Positions 24,341 to 31,586 of a DNA stretch of 47,481 nt are shown here, piece by piece. The DNA is from VFKU01 sp038916785 (lineage in GTDB: Bacteria > Hydrogenedentota > Hydrogenedentia > Hydrogenedentales > GCA-2746185): assembly GCA_038916785.1 (NCBI GenBank), contig JBCLBO010000016.1:1-47481 (forward strand). Reading direction: 5' to 3'. The stretch's first letter is position 1. Every line of letters begins with the position of its first letter. The notes below the pieces were generated by a model that was not told the DNA's origin, did not search any database, and worked only from the letters and a program-made list of their open reading frames with translations. A program made the position numbers and the translations under genes.

Positions 24341-24820
24341 GCACGCTCGAACGCCTCTCCGTCGAACATCTCGCGGCCAAGGACGCCTTCCAACAGGAGA
24401 GCGTGCGGCTTCATCTCGAACGCTACGCATTCGCTGCGGGATACGTGAAAGGTAAGCGGGTCCTCGATCTCGCCTGCGGCGTCGGCTACGGCAGCGCGCG
24501 GCGGAGTCCTCGTTGCATCGGTGCCGGTAACGCCGAGCATGGACGCCAATCCCTACCATCTTCAGGATTTCACGTCGCGCAGTTTCCGGCGTCTCCTCGC
24601 GCGCCACGGCCTGCGCGAAGAAGGCTCGATGCAACAACGCCAACCCTTCGACCCCTTCAGCGTGCGCAAACAACTGGCCGACGCCGGCCGGACCGAATTT
24701 CGCCAAAACCTCTTGGGCTACTACGCGACCCATCCATACGCGGTTTACAAGCGAGCGTTCAGCACCCTCCGGCATGGATTTGTCAATCTCGTCGACATCG
24801 TGGCCGCCAGAAAGGCGTAG
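24337..24820 (+). pseudogene. SAM-dependent methyltransferase with internal deletion
   Basis: GTG at 24337 (overlapping the DUF2304 stop) reads VSTLERLSVEHLAAKDAFQQ and reaches the SAM-binding motif VLDLACGVGYGSA. Near 24497 it jumps, out of frame, to GGVLVASVPVTPSMDANPYH and on to ...VDIVAARKA at 24820. In intact relatives ~80-90 residues (motifs II-IV with the acidic SAM loop and the EH.pdp region) lie between these segments, so about 250 bases have been lost. The remnant cannot fold as a methyltransferase. It was probably a sugar or glycan methyltransferase of the cluster. Confidence 0.75.
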
Positions 24821-24926
24821 TACCTCGAGACTATGCGGAGCGATCTGCTCAACCCTCCTTGTGTGTAGCGCCGTTCGCGCCTATAATTTCCGTATGTACC
24901 GGCGCGCGCCGGCTGAGCCATCCTTA

Positions 24927-26945
24927 ATGTGCGGCATATTTGGCATCATCACCAATCGCTCCGCGGAACTCTCGTCGTCCCAGCTCCTCGCCGGCGCGCG
25001 CGGCCTCATGCGCCTCTCCGAATCGCGCGGCAAGGAAGCCGCAGGTCTCGCGCTCATGAACGCGGAAACGATTCGCGTGTACAAACAGCCTGTGCCTGGG
25101 GTCGCTCTGTTCCGATCGCGCTCCTGCCGCGCCTTGTTCGACGAACCCTATTCCAACGGCGCGCCAGGCGTCGCCATGATCGGACACACCCGGCTGGCCA
25201 CAAACGGCGGCCTCGAACAACACGAGAATAACCAACCCGTCGTCAGCAGCGGGATCGTGGGCATCCACAATGGCATCGTAGTGAACGTCGCGTCATTGTG
25301 GAAGAAGTATCCGCAATTGGAGCGCCGCCTCGAGGTGGATACGGAAATCATTCTGGCATTGCTCCGCAATTTCCTCGACCAAGGCGACTCGTTGGCCAAA
25401 TCCTTGGGCCGCACCTTCGAAGAAATTTTCGGCGTAGCAAACGTCGCGTTGTTCTTGCGCGAGCGCAATCAGGTGGTCCTGGCCACCAATAACGGCTCCT
25501 TGTATGCCGCAAGCGCGCCAGGCCGACCTGTGTTCGTGTTCGCGTCTGAAAGACACATCCTTCAAAGCTTCATCGACAGCCCGCGCCACAAGGCCCAATT
25601 CGGTGATCTCCAGATCGCCCATCTAACCCCCGGCCACGCCTGCGTAATCGACGCGTCGACCATCGAATCGAGCGTCTTCAGTTTTCAGGAATCGCCGCGC
25701 GCGCTGGACGGCCTGAGTCCGAACGGTCTTGATCGAGACATCGTCGACCTCAGCGATCTGAGGCGGCCCCGCCCGATCGCGACGCGCCTGGTGGCCACCA
25801 CGGTCAACGTCGTCCCCAAGTGGGTCGACGAGGCGTGGGAGCAAAACAAGCGGGCCATCGCAATGGTGCGGCGATGCGCCCGCTGCGTGTTGCCGGAAAC
25901 CATCCCGTTTCTCGATTTCGACGAGAATGGCGTCTGCTCGGACTGCCGCGATCACCAATCGCGATCGTATCTGGGCGAGGCAAAGCTCCTGGAGGCCGTC
26001 CAGCAGTTCCGGCGCACCGACGGGCGCGCAGACGTGCTCGTACCCTTGTCGGGCGGGCGCGACAGTTGCTACTCGCTCCACTACATCAAGAACATTCTCG
26101 GCCTCAATCCGCTCGCGTACACCTACGATTGGGGCATGGTCACCGACCTCGCGCGGCGCAACCAGTCGCGCATGTGCAGCAAACTCGGCGTCGAGCACAT
26201 CTGGGTCTCGGCCAACATCGCGCGCAAGCGGGAGAACATCCGCAAGAACGTTCAGGCGTGGCTGCGCAAACCCGAGATGGGCATCATTCCGCTCTTCATG
26301 GCCGGCGATAAACAGTTCTTCCACTACGCCGACAAAGTCGCGAAACAGAACGAAATCGATCTGACGATCTTCTCGATGAACAGCCTCGAGGACACCGATT
26401 TCAAGTCCGGATATTGCGGGATTGGCCGCGGGGCGCGCGCCGACTACCCAGGATCCAAGGCGAACGTCCGCATGATTCAGTACTACCTGAAAAATTTCGC
26501 CACCAACCCAGGATATCTCAATGCCTCCCTCCTGGACACCGCGTGGGCCTTCGCGATCTATTACCTCTCGCCGGTGCACCGCCGCTATCTGACCTTCGAG
26601 CACTATGTCCCGTGGGACGAGCACGAGATCGTGTCCACCCTGCTCGAAAAATACGACTGGGAGCTTTCGCCTGACACGACCACGACCTGGCGCATCGGCG
26701 ATGGCACCGTGCCGTTCTATAATTACATCTACTATACGGTCGGTGGATTCACCGAGATCGACACCTTCCGCAGCAACCAGGTGCGAGCCGGCATGATCGA
26801 TCGGGAGACGGCGCTGCGCCTCGTGGACCAGGAAAACGTCATGCGCTACGACTCGATCCAGTGGTATTGCGACACCATCGGGATTGACATGCAACACGCG
26901 CTGCGCGCGATCAACGCCATCCCCAAGCGCTACTCCACGGACTGA
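24927..26945 (+). CDS. Class II glutamine amidotransferase fused to WbpG-like N-acetyl-sugar amidotransferase
   Basis: 672 residues from ATG 24927; the frame is open upstream, but MCGIFG must begin the protein because Cys2 becomes the N-terminal nucleophile. Residues 2-~250 are a PurF/GlmS-type glutaminase (GHTRLATNG, HNGIV). Residues ~310-660 are a WbpG/PseA-type synthetase with zinc-like CARC (317-320) and CSDC (337-340), the PP-loop SGGRDS (375-380) and YDWGMVTDLARRNQ. WbpG normally borrows ammonia from a separate HisH-type glutaminase; here a different glutaminase is built in. Likely product: an acetamidino or amidated amino sugar for the surface glycan. It is followed 12 bases later by the flippase gene. 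Confidence 0.82.
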   Translation: MCGIFGIITNRSAELSSSQLLAGARGLMRLSESRGKEAAGLALMNAETIRVYKQPVPGVALFRSRSCRALFDEPYSNGAPGVAMIGHTRLATNGGLEQHENNQPVVSSGIVGIHNGIVVNVASLWKKYPQLERRLEVDTEIILALLRNFLDQGDSLAKSLGRTFEEIFGVANVALFLRERNQVVLATNNGSLYAASAPGRPVFVFASERHILQSFIDSPRHKAQFGDLQIAHLTPGHACVIDASTIESSVFSFQESPRALDGLSPNGLDRDIVDLSDLRRPRPIATRLVATTVNVVPKWVDEAWEQNKRAIAMVRRCARCVLPETIPFLDFDENGVCSDCRDHQSRSYLGEAKLLEAVQQFRRTDGRADVLVPLSGGRDSCYSLHYIKNILGLNPLAYTYDWGMVTDLARRNQSRMCSKLGVEHIWVSANIARKRENIRKNVQAWLRKPEMGIIPLFMAGDKQFFHYADKVAKQNEIDLTIFSMNSLEDTDFKSGYCGIGRGARADYPGSKANVRMIQYYLKNFATNPGYLNASLLDTAWAFAIYYLSPVHRRYLTFEHYVPWDEHEIVSTLLEKYDWELSPDTTTTWRIGDGTVPFYNYIYYTVGGFTEIDTFRSNQVRAGMIDRETALRLVDQENVMRYDSIQWYCDTIGIDMQHALRAINAIPKRYSTD

Positions 26946-26957
26946 GCGCCGCCGCCA

Positions 26958-28211
26958 ATGCCGGGGCGCTTCCGCACAGGGCTAGTCTGGAACCTGCTCG
27001 CCTTTGGCATCCTCGCGATTTGCGGCTTCCTGCTCAATGTCCTCATCGGCCGCTACTACGGCCCCGCGGCCTTCGGCGTGTTCACGCAGGTCCTCGCGTA
27101 TTACTACATCTTCTCGCAGCTCGCCGTCGGCGGCCTGGGCTACTCCACCGTCAGCCTCGCGGCCAAGCACGCCACGGACCGCGCGCGTCTCCAAAATACG
27201 GTGTCCGCCGCGCTCGCGCTTACCGTGGGGCTCGCGCTGCTCTCCACCGCCGCGGCGCTGCTTCTCAGCGGACCGATTGGTCGATGGACGCGTAGTCCGG
27301 AAGTCGCCGCCGGCATCCGCTGGGTATTGCCGGGCCTCGTGTGCTTCGCGCTGAACAAGGTGCTCCTCTTCGCGTTGAACGGCCTTGCTCACATGCGCGC
27401 GCATGCCGTTTTCGTCGCCGCGCGCTATCTGCTTATCGTCGCTGTGCTCGCGGCGCTCATCGCCTTCGACGCCACGCCGGCGCAACTGCCGCTCGCGCTC
27501 TCGGCGGGCGAGATTCTCCTCTGCCCGGCCATCGCCGCGTACGCCCTTCGCCAGCGCGTGTTCCGTCTCGCACGCATCAGCCGCGAGGACCTGCGCGAGC
27601 ACTTTCGCTTCGGCGCGCGCTCGTTCTTCACCCCTCTACTGCAGGACGCCACGATGAAGGTGGACGTGCTCATCCTCGGACTCTTCGCGGATGATGCCGC
27701 CGTCGGCGTGTACGCCTTCGCGGCGATGCTCGCGATCGAGGGCGCCTACCAACTCCTGTACGTGGTCCAGATCAACCTCAGCCCGATTTTGAGCGCGATT
27801 CCCATCGAGTCGCGCAGGTTGCACGTCCGCGGCCTGATGCGGCGCGCCACGCTCTACCTCACGCCCGCGATGCTTGTGGTCGGCGTCGCGGGTACGCTGC
27901 TCTTCCCCACCGTCTCCGATCTGCTCACGCGAGACGCGGCCTTCGCGCAGGGCTGGCCCTTCTTCGCGATCATCCTCGCGGGGCTCACGCTGGCCGCCGG
28001 CCGCCTGCCCTTTGGGGTCGCGTTCAACCAATGGGGACAGCCGAATGCCTTCTTCGCCATCGCCCTCGTCCAACTGCTGAGCAACACCGCGCTCAATCTC
28101 GCGCTCGTTCCCTTCTTCGGCGGACTCGGGTCCGCAATCGGCACCGCGATCTCATTCGTACTGACGGCGATCTATCTGCAATGGCTTCTGGTCCGCCTCA
28201 AAACGAAGTGA
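26958..28211 (+). CDS. Polysaccharide flippase, Wzx/MurJ-like
   Basis: 417 residues with about 12-13 hydrophobic helices. GLVWNLLAFGILAICGFLLN, then VLIGRYYGPAAFGVFTQVLA, is the usual Wzx opening, with the conserved 'R.yGp..fG.f' in the first loop. The protein has the even spacing of helices and mid-protein HFRFGARSFFTPLLQDATMK seen in polysaccharide biosynthesis transporters. It should flip lipid-linked glycan units from the cytoplasmic to the periplasmic leaflet. It follows the amidotransferase by 12 bases and ends the second polysaccharide region; the next gene is convergent. Confidence 0.85.
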   Translation: MPGRFRTGLVWNLLAFGILAICGFLLNVLIGRYYGPAAFGVFTQVLAYYYIFSQLAVGGLGYSTVSLAAKHATDRARLQNTVSAALALTVGLALLSTAAALLLSGPIGRWTRSPEVAAGIRWVLPGLVCFALNKVLLFALNGLAHMRAHAVFVAARYLLIVAVLAALIAFDATPAQLPLALSAGEILLCPAIAAYALRQRVFRLARISREDLREHFRFGARSFFTPLLQDATMKVDVLILGLFADDAAVGVYAFAAMLAIEGAYQLLYVVQINLSPILSAIPIESRRLHVRGLMRRATLYLTPAMLVVGVAGTLLFPTVSDLLTRDAAFAQGWPFFAIILAGLTLAAGRLPFGVAFNQWGQPNAFFAIALVQLLSNTALNLALVPFFGGLGSAIGTAISFVLTAIYLQWLLVRLKTK

Positions 28212-28231
28212 GCCCGGCAAGACGCCCGGGC
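28212..28231. terminator. Short hairpin between convergent genes
   Basis: GCCCGG (28212-28217) pairs with CCGGGC (28226-28231) right after the flippase stop. There is no T-run, so termination is only possible, not clear. Confidence 0.3.
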
Positions 28232-28257
28232 CCACCACACGCGTTCCCGATTCAAAT

Positions 28258-29403
28258 TTACTGCGGGCGCGTGGGCAGTTCCAGCGGTGCGTAGTACGGC
28301 GCGTCGCCCAGGCCGAGAAATTTTTCCATCCAGTTCGGGCCGGCCTCGCTCGGCGTGAAGGACCAGTCCTGGCGGTGGTAGTTCCAACTATCGGGCCGCA
28401 GGGTCTGCGCTTTGCCCCAGTACCTGTCGGCGCGCACGGCGTCGCCCGCGCGATGGAAGTGATTGCCCATCTGGAAATACGCCTCAGCCGCTTCCTCGCC
28501 GGTGGTCCGCGGCGCGACGCGCTTGGCGACTTCCTCGGGCGACATCGCGTACTCGCTCTGGCCGCCCTTCTCGATCCAATCGCGCAGGCCCGCGACATAG
28601 TCTGCGCCGTTCACGGCAATGCTCTTGCCGCCCAGCGTGAGCGACACGTCGCTCGAATACGCGGTCTCGTTCGGCCGGACGATGCGGCCCTGCTCATCGA
28701 TCCACACGCCCGTCGGCACGTTCACCATGTTGTACAACCGGCTAATGACGTGGTTCTCGTCGACCACCTGCGTAAACGTCGCTTTCCCCTTGTCGAAGAA
28801 CTGCCCCGCCGCCGCCTCGCCGCCGGTGTCTTCGGCGAAGGAGAGAATCTCGAAGCCCTTGTCCTTGAGTTCCGTGTATACCTTTTCCCATCCCGCCACG
28901 TCGTTGCGGCAGCCGCACCACGACGCCCAGGTTTGGATCAGCACTTTCTTCCCGCGAAAGTTGGAGAGCTTTACCGTCTTCCCGCTGCGGTCTTTCAGTT
29001 CAAAGTCCGGCGCGATCGCCGCTTGGAGATAAGACGCCTGCGCGGCGGGAACCTCACCGAAACTCCACACGCCAGAATCCGCATCGCGTACGAAGGCCTG
29101 CCCGAGTTTGCGCGCAAGTTCGGTGACGTTGAACCAGCCCTGGCCCTCGCGGGTAACGTACAGCGGGCCGTCTTCCGACTGCTTCACCGGCACGCAGATC
29201 GCATCCAGGCACGCGCCCTCGGGCTTGAGCACGAATCCATTCACCCGCGGCAGGTCCGCCGGCGTCACCCACAGGTCATTGGGATCGGCGAGCGTCGTCT
29301 CGATGGCCGTCGTCTGCCCCTGGTACAGCACCACGGCCGGCCCCGCCCACACCGCGGCGCTCATTAGCACGCACCCTAAACTAAAAATCGTCGAAACACG
29401 CAT
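28258..29403 (-). CDS. Secreted thioredoxin-like redoxin with CGC motif and C-terminal helical repeat
   Basis: 381 residues from ATG 29403, with GAGGAGGG just upstream. Residues 1-20 are a signal peptide. Residues ~25-130 form a beta domain with two Cys (GACLDAICVPVK). Residues ~150-290 form an AhpC/TSA-ResA-like redoxin: APDFELKDRSGKTVKLSNFR, VLIQTWASWCGCRND, then NVPTGVWIDEQGRIVRP with the cis-Pro. The active site is C-G-C rather than CxxC. The C-terminus (~315-360) is TPR-like (AEAYFQMGNHFHRAGDAVRA). It is probably a periplasmic thiol oxidoreductase. It is convergent with the flippase and divergent from the Nramp-like gene. Confidence 0.75.
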   Translation of the reverse strand: MRVSTIFSLGCVLMSAAVWAGPAVVLYQGQTTAIETTLADPNDLWVTPADLPRVNGFVLKPEGACLDAICVPVKQSEDGPLYVTREGQGWFNVTELARKLGQAFVRDADSGVWSFGEVPAAQASYLQAAIAPDFELKDRSGKTVKLSNFRGKKVLIQTWASWCGCRNDVAGWEKVYTELKDKGFEILSFAEDTGGEAAAGQFFDKGKATFTQVVDENHVISRLYNMVNVPTGVWIDEQGRIVRPNETAYSSDVSLTLGGKSIAVNGADYVAGLRDWIEKGGQSEYAMSPEEVAKRVAPRTTGEEAAEAYFQMGNHFHRAGDAVRADRYWGKAQTLRPDSWNYHRQDWSFTPSEAGPNWMEKFLGLGDAPYYAPLELPTRPQ

Positions 29404-29563
29404 GACACCCTCCTCGAATCGCCCATGGAATCCGTGTGCACCCTTGATAACCCGCAGCCTCACCGGTCTGTTCCATCCTCATCATTGCGCGGTGTTGCAT
29501 TAAAAACCTCCATCGGGCTACCTTGTGCGCTCACACATCACTCTACACGCCAAAGGATCGCCT

Positions 29564-30988
29564 GTGCCGTTGCTGCTCGACCCGCTGAAGCCACAAGACT
29601 TGCCCGATCGCACGTTGCCGTTCTGGAAGTTGGCCGGTCCAGGTGCGATCCTCGTTGGGCTCTCCATCGGCGCGGGCGAACTCATCATCTGGCCGTGGAT
29701 CATGGCGCGCTTCGGCGCGGGCATGGCCTGGGCCGCCGCGCTCAGCATCTTCGTGCAACTCTGGATCAACCTGGAGATCGCGCGCTGGGCGATCTGCACC
29801 GGCGAGAGCCCCTTTACCGGATACGCGCGCGTGTGGCGCGGGTTTGTGCCGTTCTTCCTCGCCGTCAACGTCTGCATCCTCGCGTTGCCCGGCTGGGCGC
29901 GTGCCTCGGGCCAGGCCCTGCGCATGCTCTTCTTCGGCCAGCAATCCGCCGGGCCGGACTGGCTCTGGACCGCGATCACCTTCGCCGTGATCGCGCTGAT
30001 TCTCTTCGGCCCGAAGACCTTCTACTCCGCGATCGAAAAAAGCATCTCGGCGATGGTGGTCGTGATCACCGCCGGCCTCATCTATGTCTTCATCCGCACC
30101 GCGAACGCCGAAACGCTGGGCGAATTCGGACGCGGCCTGGTGAACGTCGGCCACATCGACGTCGCGGATGATTTCGGCTACATAAGCCTGTTCAGCGCGG
30201 TCGTGTTCGCCGGCGCGGGCGGCATCGCGAACATCTTCTACGCGTACTACCTGCGCGACAAGCGCATCGGCATGGGCGCGCGCGTGCCGATGCTGGTCAA
30301 TCCGCTCCGGCAGCGCGAGGAGGCCAACGTCACGACGGGCTACATCTTCCCCGACAATGCGGACAATCAACGGCGCTTCCGCGACTGGTTCTTGTTCGTG
30401 AAGCTCGACCAGACCCTCTATTTCTGGCTTCTAAACACCTTCACGATGTTTCTGTTCATGTTCGGTTCGCTCGCAGTGCTGCACAAGCAAGGCATCGTGC
30501 CGAAGCAATCGAATATCGTGTGGGAACTCGCCAGCATCCTCAAGGACACGATGGGCACCTCGGGGCTCTATCTCTATCTCATCGTCGGCGTCGCCGCGCT
30601 GATGAGCACGCAGCTCGCATTCGTCGACGGCGGCGCGCGGGTCTGCGCCGACCTGCTGCACACCAACTACGCGCGATTCCGGAAAATTCCGCAGTCGAAA
30701 TTATACGTGCGCTTCGCCATCGGTGGGATGCTGCTCGGAATCGTCAGCACCTTCCTCTTCGAAAAATTGTTGACCGGCTTCGACGTAATTCTCTACAACG
30801 CCCTCATCAACGGCGTCGCCATGGCCGTATACGTTCCGGTGACGCTCTACATCAACTTCAAATACCTGCCCAAGTCCGTCCGCCCCGGACCAATTAACGT
30901 CGTGTTCGTCTCCGCCGCGGCCGCCGTGTACATCTCATTCACCATCTACACGGTCGTCACCCTCGGCGCGAAACTCTTCGGGGTTTGA
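29564..30988 (+). CDS. Nramp-superfamily transporter lacking the canonical DPGN motif
   Basis: 474 residues from the GTG at 29564 (AAAGGA upstream); a GTG at 29525 would add 13 residues. About 11-12 transmembrane helices. The first reads LAGPGAILVGLSIGAGELII, where Nramp metal transporters have DPGN, and TM6 (AVVFAGAGGIANIFYAYYLR) lacks the MPH motif. Manganese/iron coordination as in classical MntH is therefore unlikely. Divergent Nramp-like proteins of this type are annotated in Planctomycetes-like genomes; the substrate is unknown. It is transcribed divergently from the redoxin across ~160 bases. Confidence 0.75.
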   Translation: MPLLLDPLKPQDLPDRTLPFWKLAGPGAILVGLSIGAGELIIWPWIMARFGAGMAWAAALSIFVQLWINLEIARWAICTGESPFTGYARVWRGFVPFFLAVNVCILALPGWARASGQALRMLFFGQQSAGPDWLWTAITFAVIALILFGPKTFYSAIEKSISAMVVVITAGLIYVFIRTANAETLGEFGRGLVNVGHIDVADDFGYISLFSAVVFAGAGGIANIFYAYYLRDKRIGMGARVPMLVNPLRQREEANVTTGYIFPDNADNQRRFRDWFLFVKLDQTLYFWLLNTFTMFLFMFGSLAVLHKQGIVPKQSNIVWELASILKDTMGTSGLYLYLIVGVAALMSTQLAFVDGGARVCADLLHTNYARFRKIPQSKLYVRFAIGGMLLGIVSTFLFEKLLTGFDVILYNALINGVAMAVYVPVTLYINFKYLPKSVRPGPINVVFVSAAAAVYISFTIYTVVTLGAKLFGV

Positions 30989-31008
30989 TCCCGCCGCTCC
31001 AGGATCAA
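30985..31008 (+). terminator. Weak hairpin after the transporter gene
   Basis: TTGATCC (30985-30991) and GGATCAA (31002-31008) form a 7 bp stem beginning inside the final codons. No T-run follows. Confidence 0.3.
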
Positions 31009-31087
31009 CCGTGCTTCGTTCATAAAATCAGACCGATGATCCCTTCTTGACGCAACCCCGACAATAGTCCCCGGTCCTCCCCCACTG

Positions 31088-31116
31088 TTGTCATTCTGAG
31101 CGAAGCGAAGAATCTC
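31088..31116 (+). repeat. Dispersed repeat, GTCATTCTGAGCG type
   Basis: TTGTCATTCTGAGCGAAGCG followed by AAGAATCTC. The same element recurs at 40240-40269, with a related one at 19334-19370 on the other strand. All lie in gene-free DNA. Confidence 0.65.
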
Positions 31117-31586
31117 GCTCTTCGCACCCACTCGCGATCGGTCCTCCACCCGGTCTTTCTTTGCCAACTTTCTTTCGGACCTAGGGGCGGGTCCCTGTGC
31201 CCGCCCTGGGCAACCACAGGGGGTTGCCCCTACGAGAAAGAAAGTAGGGGTCGTCGCCCGCGAGTCCTCCTATATAGAGCGCGCGGCTTGTTGCAGTCCT
31301 GCCGGACGGTCCTCCCGGACGGTTTAGGGCGCCTTCGGCGCCAGGGGGACACTCGTCAACAGGTGAAAGTGCGCGGTGCGGAACAAGGGGGTGCGTGACG
31401 CGGCGTGGAGGCCGGGAAACAATGGGGTGCGGAAATGTGCGGCGATCGCTCGGGATTGCTGCGTCGCTGCGCTCCCCACAAAAGCGCGGTTGCGGAACAA
31501 GAATCTTTTGGTTGACAGGAAACGGCGAAACGATGAGAAATGAAAATTCTCGAACAATACTGCAACACGCACCTTGCAAGATTGCC
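31117..31586. other. Gene-free stretch with several hairpins
   Basis: No gene is supported. GGGCAACC/GGTTGCCC (31208-31215 and 31222-31229) and GGCGCC-TTC-GGCGCC (31328-31342) are perfect stems, and CCGGACGGT occurs twice near 31301-31323. This is a repeat-rich border just downstream of the methyltransferase-ATPase module. Confidence 0.5.

Noticed and set aside
31321..31586. Short frames on both strands downstream of the GHKL ATPase
   Set aside because: Low-complexity and repeat-derived, with no start signals.
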